Assembly: GCF_021398715.1 (NCBI RefSeq)
Contig: NZ_CP090347.1
Span: 3,162,001-3,226,000 of the forward strand
Direction of reading: 5' to 3'
Length of the DNA: 64,000 bases
Origin: Microbacterium binotii
GTDB lineage: Bacteria; Actinomycetota; Actinomycetes; Actinomycetales; Microbacteriaceae
The notes below the pieces were generated by a model. It saw nothing but the letters and a program-made list of their open reading frames with translations, was not told where the DNA came from and did no database searches. The stretch's first letter is position 1, and each line of letters starts with the position of its first letter. This document shows positions 42,581-52,500 of this stretch, piece after piece. A program made the position numbers and the translations under genes.

Positions 42581-43234
42581 ATGAGCGAGCCCATCCCGTT
42601 CTCCGCAGCCCTTCGCGAACGTTCCAGCGGTGCCCACTCGGGCAGCGAGGGCGCCGGATTCATGTCCGACCTGATCAAAGGCGAGGGCACGCGCGATGAC
42701 TACATCGCGCTCGTCGCGCAGCACTGGTTCATCTACGAGGCGCTGGAGTCGGCGGCCGAGCGGATGCGGCGTGACCCCGTGGCGGCGGTGTTCATCAGCG
42801 AGCGCCTCACCCGCCTTCCCGCTCTCGCCGCCGATCTCGAGTTCCTCGTCGGTCCCGACTGGCGCGAGCGCATCGAGCCCCTGCCGACCACCCGGCGCTA
42901 CGTCGACCGCATCAACCAGGTCGGCGCGACGTGGCCGGGCGGATTCGTCGCCCACCACTACACCCGCTACCTCGGCGACCTGTCGGGCGGGCTGTTCATC
43001 GGCAAGCTCATGCAGCGCCGGTTCGGTTTCGACACCAACGGCATCGGGTTCTACATCTTCGCGGACATCGCCGACCCGAAGGAGTTCAAGGAGCACTACC
43101 GCGTGCAGCTCGACTCCGCCCCCTGGGACGAGGCCGAGAAGGAGCGCGTGATCGACGAGGTGCTCCTGGCCTACCGCTTCAACACCGAGCTGTTCGAGGA
43201 CCTCGCCCGGGCGAAGGCCGAAGCCGCCGCCTGA
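42581..43234 (+). CDS. hmuO: Heme oxygenase (biliverdin-forming)
   Basis: A 217-residue all-helical heme oxygenase. Proximal His19 lies in RSSGAHSGSEGAGFM, and the distal helix carries YTRYLGDLSGGLFIG with the flexible Gly residues. It splits heme to biliverdin, CO and Fe2+, releasing iron in the cytosol. An IdeR-type box and a leaderless start control it, so it should be on in iron starvation. DUF2470 just upstream may supply or hold heme. Confidence 0.93.
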   Translation: MSEPIPFSAALRERSSGAHSGSEGAGFMSDLIKGEGTRDDYIALVAQHWFIYEALESAAERMRRDPVAAVFISERLTRLPALAADLEFLVGPDWRERIEPLPTTRRYVDRINQVGATWPGGFVAHHYTRYLGDLSGGLFIGKLMQRRFGFDTNGIGFYIFADIADPKEFKEHYRVQLDSAPWDEAEKERVIDEVLLAYRFNTELFEDLARAKAEAAA

Positions 43235-43328
43235 CCCGGCGCGCCGCATCCGTGCGTGGGGGCGCTGCCTTGCTCGGCCCGAGGAGGGGGAACCCCCGGG
43301 GAGCGGAACCGGGAGCGAGGGGATGCGG

Positions 43329-44675
43329 TCAGGCGCGGGCGCGGGACATGAACCGCTGCACGTCGGGGTCCACGCGGATGTCGGAGGGCCGGAGCGGCCG
43401 CGACAGGTACAGGCCGTCGAGCGAGGTGAGCCGGGACAGCGCGACGTACGTCTGCCCGGGCGCGAAGGCTCCCGCCCCGAGATCCACGATGGCGCGGTCG
43501 TACGTCTTTCCCTGCGACTTGTGGATCGTGACCGCCCACGCCAGCCGCAGCGGGAACTGCGTGAACTCGGCCACGACCTCCCGGCTGAGCGAGCGGGATG
43601 CGGCGTCGTACGCGTAACGAAAACGCTCCCAGACGGCGGGCTCGACGTCGTAGTCGCGGCCGTCGATCTCCACCCGGACGATGCTCCCGGCGATCTTGAC
43701 CACCGTGCCGATCGTGCCGTTCACCCATCGGGGCCCGTCGCCGTAGGACTGGGTGTCGTTGCGCAGGAACATGACCTGCGCGCCGACCTTCAGCTGCAGC
43801 TCCTGTTCGGCGGGGAAGGCGGCCTCCCCGCGCCCGAAGTCCCCACTGACCTCTGCGTGCGCGGTCTGCACGCGACCGGACAGGGCATCGAGGTGGCGCC
43901 GGTTGATCGCGTTGACGCGGTCGTTGCGGGTCGCGAGCGTGATGATGGGCTCGTCCGCGGAGAACTCGGGGGGCGTGCGGGCGCCCGTGTCGTTGAGGAT
44001 CTTGGCCATGTCCGCGGTGACCTGGCCGTAGCGCACCGCGTTCAGCAGCGCCTTGAACCCCGGATCCGACTGCCGATGGATCTCGCGCAGCTCGGCCACG
44101 TGCAGATCGGCGCCGTACCGCCCCATGTCCATGAGACCGTCACCGCTCGACTCCCCCGCCCACACGTGCGCGTCGAAGAACCAGAACGAGTGATAGTGGT
44201 CGCGCACGTAGCGCAGCTCGTCACCCCGCGGCGGAACGGGCGCCAACTGGTACGGGTCTCCGAACATGACCATCTGCACGCCGCCGAAGGGCTCCGCCCG
44301 CCGACCCCGGGCCTGGCGCAGCGCGCGGTCGATGGCGTCCATGAGGTCGGCGTTGACCATCGAGATCTCGTCGATCACGAGCGTGTCGATCGCGTTGAGG
44401 AGCTTGCGCGTGGCATCCGACTGGTCGAGTTCGCTGTTCGCGATGAGCCCGATTGGCAGCCGGAACAACGAATGGATGGTCTGGCCCTCGACGTTCAGGG
44501 CGGCGACGCCGGTCGGAGCGCACACGGCGATCTGCTTCGACGTGTTCCACGCCAGGTGCTGCAGCAGCGTCGACTTGCCGGTGCCGGCGCGACCGGTGAC
44601 GAACACGTGCTCCCGGGTGTCCTCGATGAGCCGGAACAACGCCTGCTGTTCGGCGGACAGGGCGGGGGTGCTCAC
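43329..44675 (-). CDS. PIF1-like helicase/ATPase
   Basis: A 448-residue SF1 helicase. Walker A is GRAGTGKST (28-36), the Walker B region TLVIDEISMV, and motif III MFGDPYQLAPV. The C-terminal UvrD_C_2 motif WAVTIHKSQGKTYDRA matches PIF1/RecD2. It unwinds DNA 5' to 3', acting on forks, G-quadruplexes or recombination intermediates. GTG is preceded 6 nt upstream by TAGCAT without a ribosome site, so it is leaderless. Confidence 0.9.
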   Translation of the reverse strand: MSTPALSAEQQALFRLIEDTREHVFVTGRAGTGKSTLLQHLAWNTSKQIAVCAPTGVAALNVEGQTIHSLFRLPIGLIANSELDQSDATRKLLNAIDTLVIDEISMVNADLMDAIDRALRQARGRRAEPFGGVQMVMFGDPYQLAPVPPRGDELRYVRDHYHSFWFFDAHVWAGESSGDGLMDMGRYGADLHVAELREIHRQSDPGFKALLNAVRYGQVTADMAKILNDTGARTPPEFSADEPIITLATRNDRVNAINRRHLDALSGRVQTAHAEVSGDFGRGEAAFPAEQELQLKVGAQVMFLRNDTQSYGDGPRWVNGTIGTVVKIAGSIVRVEIDGRDYDVEPAVWERFRYAYDAASRSLSREVVAEFTQFPLRLAWAVTIHKSQGKTYDRAIVDLGAGAFAPGQTYVALSRLTSLDGLYLSRPLRPSDIRVDPDVQRFMSRARA

Positions 44676-44681
44676 CGATCC

Positions 44682-44687
44682 ATGCTA
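44682..44687 (-). promoter_or_regulatory. -10 hexamer TAGCAT of the PIF1-like gene
   Basis: TAGCAT ends 6 nt before the GTG, predicting a leaderless transcript. Confidence 0.45.
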
Positions 44688-44749
44688 GGCGCCGCGCGGC
44701 CGCATGACGCCCGGGGGCGACTCCCCGCGCTTTCGCGGGGACCCTTTCC

Positions 44750-44755
44750 TAGACT
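44750..44755 (+). promoter_or_regulatory. -10 hexamer TAGACT of the 44762 gene
   Basis: TAGACT ends 6 nt before the GTG. A CCCCGCG hairpin with its CGCGGGG arm lies immediately upstream. Confidence 0.45.
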
Positions 44756-44761
44756 TGGCCC

Positions 44762-45826
44762 GTGAGCCGCTTGAGACGAACCCGGCGCCCCGGCGTGCGC
44801 CTGGCGTTCGATCTCACGACCCTCGGCCTCATCGGCGCCCTCCTGCTCGCGGCCCTGGGCGCCGGCACGGCTGCCCTGTACCAGGAGTTCTACAGCCCCT
44901 CCGCTTTCGTGCAGCGCTATCTCAGCATGCTCGAGTCCGGGCGCGCCGCTGACGCCCTGGCCCTGCCCGGCGTCTCGCTCGACTCCTCGGAGCTGACGGA
45001 TGCGGGACTGCCCGCATCCGCATCCGACGCACTCCTGCGCAGCGCCGCGCTCGGCTCCCTCACCGACGCCCACGTGGTGTCCGAGCAGACCGACGGCGCC
45101 GACACCGTCGTGACCGCCAGTTACGTCGCCGGCGGGCACGACGGGACCACCTCGTTCCGGGTCCGCAGCAACGGGACGCTCGGCTTCATCCCGACGTGGC
45201 GGTTCAGCCAGAGCCCCCTCGCCGTCATGAACCTCATGGTCCTCGGCTCGTCCACGTTCGACGTCAACGGATTCCGCGTCGACCGTCGCCAGGTCTCCCC
45301 CGACGGCGTCGACGCCGACCCCGTCGCGCCCGTGTCGCTGCTGGTGTTCTCGCCGAACCTCTACTCGGTCACCGTCAACAGCGCGCTCTCGACGTCCGAG
45401 GGGCTCGCCGTTCTCGCGGACGCGCCGATGGTGAACGTGCCCGTCACCGTGCAGACCAAGCCGACCGACGAGTTCGTGAAGGTCGTGCAGCAGCGCGTCG
45501 AGGAGTTCCTCACCGCGTGCAGCACGCAGCAGGTGCTGCAGCCGACGGGCTGCCCGTTCGGCTTCGTGGTGCGCAACCGCGTCGAGAAGCTCCCGACCTG
45601 GTCGATCACGCAACAACCCACCGTCGAGGTCCTTCCCAACGGTGCGGGATGGGTCATCCCCGACGCGGATGCGGTCGCGCACATCGATCTCGAGGTGCGC
45701 TCCCTGGCCGACGGTTCGCTGCGCGAGGTTTCCGAGGACGTACCGTTCGTGGTGAACGGAACGATCGACATCCTCCCGGACGGAACCGCGTCGATCCGCA
45801 TCGGCGGCTACGACCCGGGGCTCTGA
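44762..45826 (+). CDS. Membrane-anchored extracytoplasmic protein, function unknown
   Basis: A 354-residue protein. A basic N-terminus and one TM helix (15-40) anchor a soluble domain outside the cell. The domain is rich in beta-type stretches (FRVRSNGTLGFIPTWRF, SLLVFSPNLYSVTVN, FGFVVRNRVEKLPTWSI). It holds a Cys pair (about 265 and 276), perhaps a disulfide. No family is recognised with certainty. GTG with TAGACT 6 nt upstream suggests a leaderless start. It converges on the CopD-CtaG gene. Confidence 0.75.
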   Translation: MSRLRRTRRPGVRLAFDLTTLGLIGALLLAALGAGTAALYQEFYSPSAFVQRYLSMLESGRAADALALPGVSLDSSELTDAGLPASASDALLRSAALGSLTDAHVVSEQTDGADTVVTASYVAGGHDGTTSFRVRSNGTLGFIPTWRFSQSPLAVMNLMVLGSSTFDVNGFRVDRRQVSPDGVDADPVAPVSLLVFSPNLYSVTVNSALSTSEGLAVLADAPMVNVPVTVQTKPTDEFVKVVQQRVEEFLTACSTQQVLQPTGCPFGFVVRNRVEKLPTWSITQQPTVEVLPNGAGWVIPDADAVAHIDLEVRSLADGSLREVSEDVPFVVNGTIDILPDGTASIRIGGYDPGL

Positions 45827-45827
45827 G

Positions 45828-47864
45828 TCAGCCCTGACTGCGACGCGCGTCGCGGGCGGCGATCGCCGCCAGACGTGCGTTGTACTCCTCGAGCTCCGCG
45901 TCGCCGGTGCGATCGGCCTGGCGGTCGTTGGATCGCTGCAGGCGCTCGTCGCTGCGGCTCCACTGGATCGCCACGGTGATGCCGAGGATGAGGGAAGGGA
46001 TCTCTCCGATGCCCCAGGCGACGCCGCCGCCGACGTACTGGTCTTCGAGCGGCGTCGCGCCCCAGGTCCGACCCATCGCGCCGAACCACTCGGCGGCGAA
46101 CAGGCCCGTCTGCATCATGATCGCCACACCGAAGAAGGCGTGCATCGCGATCACGACCACGAGGGTCAGCAGCCGGAACGGGTAAGGGAAGCGCAGCGGC
46201 ACCGGGTCGATCCCGATGAGAGAGAGAACGAACAGGTAGCCCGTGATCAGGAAGTGCGTCACCATCCAGATGTGCCCGAGGTGGTCGTAGAGCGACCACC
46301 GGAACAAGTCTGTGTAGTAGAAGATCCACAGCGACGCCACGAAGTTGAGCGCGGTGAAGATCGGATGCGTGACGACCTTGGCGAAGGGCGTGTGCACCGC
46401 CCACAGGATCCACTCGCGACCGCCGCGCGTACCGTCGTCGCGCTTGCGGATGGCGCGCAGTGCCAGCGTGACCGGTGAGCCGGGCACGAGCAGCAGCGGG
46501 ATCGCCATCGTCAGCAGCATGTGGCCGACCATGTGCACGCTGAACAGATACTCCTGATACGCGTTCACGGCACCCGAAGTGACCCACAGCAGCAGCAGCA
46601 TGCCGGCGACCCACATGATCGTGCGATAGATCGGCCAGCGGTCGCCGCGGCGGTGCAGGCGCCACACACCGGCCAGGTACAGGAAGATTCCGAAGGCGAC
46701 GACGAACAGCCACAGCAGATCGATGTTCCACGCCGTGATCCACCGCAGCGGCGTGAGCTCCGGCGGTACGGGCGCGTCGGTGAGGAACTCCGCAGGAGTG
46801 CGCGCCACCGGCGGCTGCTGATCGGTGGGCGGAGGCGTGCGCGCGAGAGCGGCGGCGGCTCCGCTGGCGATGCCCATGAGGGCGAGTTCCACGGCGATGA
46901 GCGTCCAGAACCGCCGGGCACTCGCGTTCTCGTTCATCCGCGAGATGAGCCGCAGCCGGTACCAGGCGCCGAGCAGGCCGAGTCCGATCAGGGCCACGAC
47001 CTTGACCGCGAGGATGCCGCCGTAGGGGCTGAGGAGAGCGGGCAGTGCCTCCACGCTGACCCATGCACGGACGGAGCCCGAGACCGCGACGACGATGAAG
47101 GCGACGAGCGCGATGCTGGAGTAGCGCCGCAACAGGGCGATCTGACTCGAGCGCGCCACGACCGGCCGGATCACGACCAGCAGCACGAGCCCTCCCAGCC
47201 AGACTGCCGCGGCCAGGATGTGCAGCACGAGCGAGGTGACGGCGACGCTGTGGTTCGCCAGCTCTCCGGAGTGGCCCTGCGTGCCCATCGGAACGAGCGA
47301 GGCCAGCGCGAGGATGGCCACGAGCAGGGTCGGCGTCCACGCGCGCACCGCGAAGGTGAGCACCGTGAGCACGGCGCCGGCGACGGTGGTGATGAGCCAT
47401 GTCCGCCCGAGCTCGACCTCGACGAGGAAGCGGCCGAGCTGCTGTCCGAAGACCGCATCCGCGCTCGGGGCTGCGTTGAAGACGTTGACGAAGGTGAAGA
47501 ACCCGGTGACGGCGGCGGCGACGGTGAACACCGCGGCGCCGATGGATGCGGTGTCCAGCGCGACCTCGAAGGCGCGGTCCTCGGGCCGCAGGCCGAACAG
47601 CGCGAGCACGAGAGCGCCCACCATGGTCGCCGCCGCGAGGTTCAGCACGAGGGTGGCGATGGGAAGTCCCCAGCGGACGACGGGGCCGGCGTCGGCGATG
47701 ACGAGCGGCGCGGCGCCCCCGCCGTAGGCCAGGGCGACGATGAGGGCGACGAGAGCAGTGACTCCGAGGATGACCGGACCCGCAACCCGCAACGTGGTCG
47801 CCGAGACCGTTCCGGGACCGCCCGAACGGGGTCCGGCGGCGCGGGCGGAGGCGGTCGTCATCAC
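45828..47864 (-). CDS. CopD-CtaG fusion membrane protein
   Basis: A 678-residue polytopic protein. The first half (about 25-340) is CopD-like (copper import/resistance D, with the GTQGHSGELANHS and LHILAAAVWLGG motifs). The second half (380-640) is caa3-type CtaG, with His residues in FSVHMVGHMLL and LGHIWMVTHF that could bind copper. It probably handles copper for cytochrome oxidase assembly. The fusion is common in Actinobacteria. Its tail is charged and cytosolic. Confidence 0.9.
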   Translation of the reverse strand: MMTTASARAAGPRSGGPGTVSATTLRVAGPVILGVTALVALIVALAYGGGAAPLVIADAGPVVRWGLPIATLVLNLAAATMVGALVLALFGLRPEDRAFEVALDTASIGAAVFTVAAAVTGFFTFVNVFNAAPSADAVFGQQLGRFLVEVELGRTWLITTVAGAVLTVLTFAVRAWTPTLLVAILALASLVPMGTQGHSGELANHSVAVTSLVLHILAAAVWLGGLVLLVVIRPVVARSSQIALLRRYSSIALVAFIVVAVSGSVRAWVSVEALPALLSPYGGILAVKVVALIGLGLLGAWYRLRLISRMNENASARRFWTLIAVELALMGIASGAAAALARTPPPTDQQPPVARTPAEFLTDAPVPPELTPLRWITAWNIDLLWLFVVAFGIFLYLAGVWRLHRRGDRWPIYRTIMWVAGMLLLLWVTSGAVNAYQEYLFSVHMVGHMLLTMAIPLLLVPGSPVTLALRAIRKRDDGTRGGREWILWAVHTPFAKVVTHPIFTALNFVASLWIFYYTDLFRWSLYDHLGHIWMVTHFLITGYLFVLSLIGIDPVPLRFPYPFRLLTLVVVIAMHAFFGVAIMMQTGLFAAEWFGAMGRTWGATPLEDQYVGGGVAWGIGEIPSLILGITVAIQWSRSDERLQRSNDRQADRTGDAELEEYNARLAAIAARDARRSQG

Positions 47865-47909
47865 TGCTCCAGCCTAGGCGCGCTGCGCTGTCAGCTCGCC
47901 CAGACGACG

Positions 47910-47937
47910 AAAAGGGGGGAGCCTGACGGCTCCCCCC
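47910..47937 (-). terminator. Intrinsic terminator after HU
   Basis: GGGGGGAGCC and GGCTCCCCCC form a 10-bp stem with a 4-nt loop, followed on the minus strand by TTTT. A clear intrinsic terminator 18 nt after the HU stop. Confidence 0.9.
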
Positions 47938-47954
47938 TCACAGACGGTCGTCGA

Positions 47955-48242
47955 TTACTTGACGGCAGCCTTGAGCTTCGAACCGGCGGTCACCTTGACG
48001 CGCTTGCCGGCGGGGATGGCGATCTCGGCGCCGGTCTGCGGGTTGCGGCCGGTGCGAGCGGAGGTCTCGACCTGCTCGAACGCGATCCAACCGGGGATGG
48101 AGACCTTGGTGCCCTTGGCGACGGCCTCGGAGACCGTGGAGAAGAGGGAGTCGAGCACGCTCGACACGGTGGACTGGCTCTGTCCCGTGGCGCTGGCGAT
48201 GCTCGCGACGAGCTCGGTCTTGGTGATGGACTTGTCGGCCAT
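47955..48242 (-). CDS. HU-family nucleoid DNA-binding protein
   Basis: A 95-residue HU protein. The ITKTELVASIASATGQSQ start, the beta-arm motif GRNPQTGAEIAIPAG and the GSKLKAAVK end are all typical. It bends DNA and compacts the nucleoid. No C-terminal Lys/Ala tail, unlike mycobacterial HupB. GGAGG precedes the ATG. It has its own terminator downstream. Confidence 0.95.
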   Translation of the reverse strand: MADKSITKTELVASIASATGQSQSTVSSVLDSLFSTVSEAVAKGTKVSIPGWIAFEQVETSARTGRNPQTGAEIAIPAGKRVKVTAGSKLKAAVK

Positions 48243-48449
48243 GTGGGTTGTCCTCCAGGCGGCGGTGCGCCGCTTTCTTGACTTCGGTCCGGGGCTCGGC
48301 CCCGGTTGGTCGGATCGACCGAGCACGAATATACCCACGAACCCCGTGATTCCGCGGATTATGGGCGTGAACCGCCCACATCCGACGGCGTGTCTCACCC
48401 GAAATCACCCAAATGGGTCGGAATCGGCCCAACCGGGCGTCCGAGAACG

Positions 48450-48486
48450 ACGAAGGCCCGGAACCTCAGGGGTTCCGGGCCTTCGT
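48450..48486 (-). terminator. Terminator of the rpmB-rpmG-rpsN operon
   Basis: A 16-bp perfect stem (ACGAAGGCCCGGAACC and its complement) around TCAGG, 14 nt after rpsN. No U-run, but strong and well placed. Confidence 0.75.
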
Positions 48487-48500
48487 GCGGATGCGGGTGC

Positions 48501-48806
48501 TTACCAGCTGGACTTGGTCACACCGGGCAGCTCGCCACGGTGGGCCATGTCGCGGAAGCGCACACGCGAGATGCCGAACTTCGACAGCACACCGCGGGGG
48601 CGGCCGTCGATGACGTCACGCGAACGCAGGCGCACGGGCGACGCGTTGCGCGGCAGCTTCTGCAGGCCGACACGGGCGGCCTCGCGCTGCTCGTCGGTGG
48701 ACTCGGGCGAGACGAGCGCCTTCTTCAGCTCGGCGCGCTTGGCGGCGTAGCGGTCGACGACCTCCTGGCGCTGCTTGTTGCGCGCGATCTTGCTCTTCTT
48801 AGCCAT
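48501..48806 (-). CDS. rpsN: Ribosomal protein S14 (zinc-free form)
   Basis: A 101-residue S14 with [22 protein letters not shown] and the C-terminal [26 protein letters not shown]. The CxxC pairs of the short zinc-binding form are absent, so it is the C-minus type. It assembles into the 30S head. Last of rpmB-rpmG-rpsN and just ahead of a strong hairpin. Confidence 0.96.
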   Translation of the reverse strand: MAKKSKIARNKQRQEVVDRYAAKRAELKKALVSPESTDEQREAARVGLQKLPRNASPVRLRSRDVIDGRPRGVLSKFGISRVRFRDMAHRGELPGVTKSSW

Positions 48807-48809
48807 GGA

Positions 48810-48980
48810 TCAGCGCTCCTCTCGGAATTCGACGTGCTTGCGGATGACCGGGTCGTACTTCTTGAGCACGATGCGGTCGGGGTTGTTGCGACGGTTCTTG
48901 CGCGTCACGTAGGTGTAGCCCGTGCCGGCGGTCGAACGCAGCTTGATGATCGGACGGACGTCCTGTGCCTTCTTCGCCAT
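48810..48980 (-). CDS. rpmG: Ribosomal protein L33 (zinc-free form)
   Basis: A 56-residue L33 ([20 protein letters not shown], ending HVEFREER). The two CxxC pairs of the zinc form are missing. Its ATG shares one base with the L28 stop (TAATG). Confidence 0.95.
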   Translation of the reverse strand: MAKKAQDVRPIIKLRSTAGTGYTYVTRKNRRNNPDRIVLKKYDPVIRKHVEFREER

Positions 48981-49216
48981 TAGAGCTTCACACCCTTCGC
49001 GATGAGGTCCTTGACGACGGACTCGATGCCGCGTGCGTCGATGACCTTGATGCCCTTCGCCGAGACGTTGAGCTTGACGTTACGACCCAGCGAGGGCACG
49101 TAGTACGTCTTCTTCTGCACGTTCGGGTCGAAGCGGCGCTTCGTCCGGCGGTGCGAGTGCGAGATGTTGTGACCGAAGCCGGGAACCGCTCCAGTCACCT
49201 GGCACACTGCTGCCAT
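48980..49216 (-). CDS. rpmB: Ribosomal protein L28
   Basis: A 78-residue L28 ([20 protein letters not shown], then [11 protein letters not shown]). Only one Cys is present, so there is no complete zinc site. First gene of the operon. The ATG is the conserved L28 start; the frame upstream is not coding. In other actinobacteria such zinc-free sets are Zur-controlled, but no Zur box was found here. Confidence 0.95.
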   Translation of the reverse strand: MAAVCQVTGAVPGFGHNISHSHRRTKRRFDPNVQKKTYYVPSLGRNVKLNVSAKGIKVIDARGIESVVKDLIAKGVKL

Positions 49217-49513
49217 GGTGATGTCTCCTTCTGTACCGTGACGCCGGACGGCGCCACCCAAGATCCCTTGTCTGCGCCCACGATCGACCCGGCCGTTTCC
49301 GACCCGGAAGAGGATGTGGACACGAACTGCGCGCAGGAGTGCGCACAGACAAGGAGTCAGTCTAGCACGTGCGGCGTGTCGCCTTGACGAGCCCCCTCCC
49401 CCGCCGACCGTCACCCCACGTTGTCCACAGCGCACCGCGCGCTGACACTCCCGACAGGTGCCGCGCTGCCACGATGGCGTGACGGCCGCGACGCCGTCGA
49501 TTCGGGGGAGACG
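49217..49513. other. Divergent intergenic region before rpmB and the SCO7613-type gene
   Basis: An extended -10 TGCTAGACT (49359-49367, minus) is the best rpmB promoter. GGGGGAGACG directly precedes the rightward ATG. No Zur-type palindrome was found. Confidence 0.55.
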
Positions 49514-52500
49514 ATGACGGATACACCGCAGGGCGGCCGCTGGCCCGCCTCCGCGCGCGAGCTCGCCGATCCGCACAGGTGCCCCTTCTGCTTCACGGTG
49601 ATCAGCGGGTCACCCTGCCCCGCTTGCGGGCAACCGCTGGACGACCCGCGCATGGGGCAGGTGCTCGCGATCGGCCAGATGATGGCGGATGCGGAGGCCA
49701 CACGCCAGAGCATCATGACCGCCGTCCGCGAGAGCGCCGTCGCCGCGCGCCAGGCGGCCCTCGCGGAGCAGGCCGCCCTCGCCGAGCAGGCCGCCCTCGC
49801 CGCCCAGCAGCAGGCCGCCCCGCCGCCGGCCCCCGTCATCCCCGCTCCCGTCGGCGCCGCCGCTGTCGCGTCCGAACCCCTCGCCGCGCCCGTCGCGGCC
49901 GACGCCGCACGTGTGGAGCCCGTCCGCTCCGCACCTGTCACCCCCGCATCCCCGCGTCCCGCGGCGCCGCCGCCGGCACCCCGCCGGCGGCGGCTCACCG
50001 TGCCGGTGTTGCTGCTCATCGTGGGCGTCTCTCTCGTCGGCATCGCGGCGGTGTTCTTCCTGCTGCTCGCCTGGTTCGTGGCCGGCATCGCTCTTCGTGC
50101 GGTGATCGTGGGCGCGATCACGCTCGTCACGATCGGCGGTGCGTCGCTGCTGCGGCGCAGGCGCCTCACGGCCACGGCGGAGGGCATCGCAGCGCTCGGC
50201 GTCGTGCTGCTGGGGCTCGACACCTGGGCGGTGTACGCGAACGATCTGTTCGGCGCGGCGAGTTTCCGACCGGCCGTGTGGACGGGCATCGGCGCCCTCA
50301 CGGTGGCGGTCATCGGCCGCGCATGGGCCCGGTTCTCGCGTCTGCGCACTCCCGATCTCGCGGCATCCCTCGCACTCCCCGCGGGGATCGGGTTCCTGGT
50401 CGGCGGCGCCGTCGCGCTGCCGTCGCCCGAGGCGCTGATCGCGGGACTCCTCGGCGCCGCGGTCGGCGGGCTCGCGCATGCGCTCCCCGCGCCCGCATCG
50501 TCGGCGCGGTCGGGCGAGACCGGCGCCGTCGAGCGGTTCGTGCTCGCGATCGTCGGCCTGTCCGCCCTCGCAGCGGGCGCGCTGCTGACGCCGCTGTTCG
50601 CCGAGGGGATCGGCGCAGCGATCTGGGCCAACGGCGGCGTGATCCTGATCGGCTCGGCGTACGCGTTCGTGCTGCGCCCCGCCGCACCCGAGCGCGTCGC
50701 CGGCGCGTGGCTCGGCGCTGCGGCATCCGTGCTGGCTGCCCTCTCCCTCGCGACCGCCGGGTGGCAGCTCGCCGCCCGCAGCGATCTGCCCGTGTTCGGC
50801 GTGCTTGTGGCGCCGGTCCTGGCGGTCGCCGCGGCGGTCGCGCTGGATCGTCTGCGGGTCCGGCTGCCCTGGCTGATCCCCGCGGCCATCGCCGCCGGGA
50901 TCGTCGCGGTCTGTTCGCTCGCCGTGCAGATCGTGATGTGGTCGACCCGCGCGGCGCTCGCGATGTACGGGAACTGGCCGCTGTGGCGCACACCGGCGTT
51001 CGAAGCCGCCGGCGGCTCACTCGAGATTCCGCTGCTCGCACTCGTCGCGGCGGCCGTGCTCAGCGTGCTCCTGTTCCTCGCTCCCGCGGCACGACGAGAC
51101 TCGATGCGGCACGTCCGTCCGGTTGTGGGCACCCTCCTGCTGACCTCCGCCGCGGCCCTCACGCTGATCCCCGCGGTCGCGGTCGCTGCGGGTGTCATCG
51201 TCGCGGTCGCATCCGTCGTCGCGATGCGCAGGCGTACGGACACGACGGGATGGGTCGTCGCGGGCTACATCGGCGCCGGCGCCGCCTACCTGACCGGCCT
51301 GTCGGCGATCTGGCTGTGGGTAGCCGCGGTCGCCGTCGCCGCACTGCTGCCCGTCGCTCATCGGCTCGCCGCGCGCGCAGCGGGCGGGCTCGCCGTCGCC
51401 TTCGCCGTCCTTCCGATCGGCGTGCTCGCGGTCTCGTCGACGATCGCGCCGAACGCGCTGAGCGTGCAGCTCGGCGGAGCATCGGATGCGGCCGCCGCGG
51501 GCTGCGCGTTCGTGCTGCTGCAGTGGATCGCACTGGTCTCGGCGCTCGCCTCGCTGCTCGGGTGGCGCGACGCCGCGTCGCGCCGGGCGCTCGCCCTCGC
51601 GACGACCGTGCTGCTCGCCGTCTCCCTCCCCGCCGCGGCGGCACTGGGCGCTTCGCCGCTCGCCGAGCGCGCCCTGCTCGAACCGGGCCTCGGAATCGGG
51701 CGGGCGGCTCTGCTTGTCGTCGCGTTGATGGCACTGACCGCGCGGCACCGGGAGAGCCCGGTCGGCTGGGCGAGTGCCGCGTTCGTCGCGCCCGCCGCGG
51801 CATCCGGTGCAGTGGCTCTGCTCACCCTGGTCGGCGCACCGCCGTTCACCACCGCACTGGTGACGGCTGCGGTCGCCGCGGCCGTCATCGCCGGCGGTGC
51901 GGTCCTCGCGCTCCGCGCACGCGTGCCTCGGGTGCGGCTCGCGGCGGATCTGGGCGCGGCGGTCGTACTCCTGTTGGCGGCGTGGCCGAGTCCCCTCCCG
52001 GACGGTCGGGTGCTCTTTCCGATCCCGACCGAATGGCGTGGGGCGTTCGTCGCGATCATCGCGATCGCGATCGGCGCCGCATCCGTCACCCGGGGCTGGC
52101 GCGCCGAGGGCGCGGGCGGAGTTCCGCTCGCCGCGGCTCCGCGGCGTCTCCTGGCCTGGCCCGCGTTGGCGGGAGGGACCGCGGCGCTGTGGCTGTGGCT
52201 CGGGCCGGCATGGCCCGACGCCGCCCTGGAGGCGTACGTCGTTCCACCGGCCGTGGGCCTCATCGCCTTCGCGGTCCTGCTGAGCGGACTCGGCCGCGTC
52301 CCCGAGGCCACGCTCGCGGCGGCGTTCGGCGTGGGTCTGGGGCTTCTGCCGTCCGCGGCCACCGCCCTCAGCGGCGACGCGACGCGCGGAATCGCCGCGG
52401 CCGCGATCGCCACCGCCGTCGCCGGCGCTGCGGCGTTCCTGGGGCGCCTTCGTTCCTCCCCGCCCGGACTCGCCGCGGCCGCCACGGCGCTCGGCGCACT

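Noticed and set aside
49217..49513. Zur box upstream of rpmB
   Set aside because: No TGATAA-N3-TTATCA-like palindrome exists in the region.
49610..50479. Antisense frames opposite the SCO7613-type gene
   Set aside because: They mirror the Ala/Val-rich codons of the real gene and have no ribosome site or motif.
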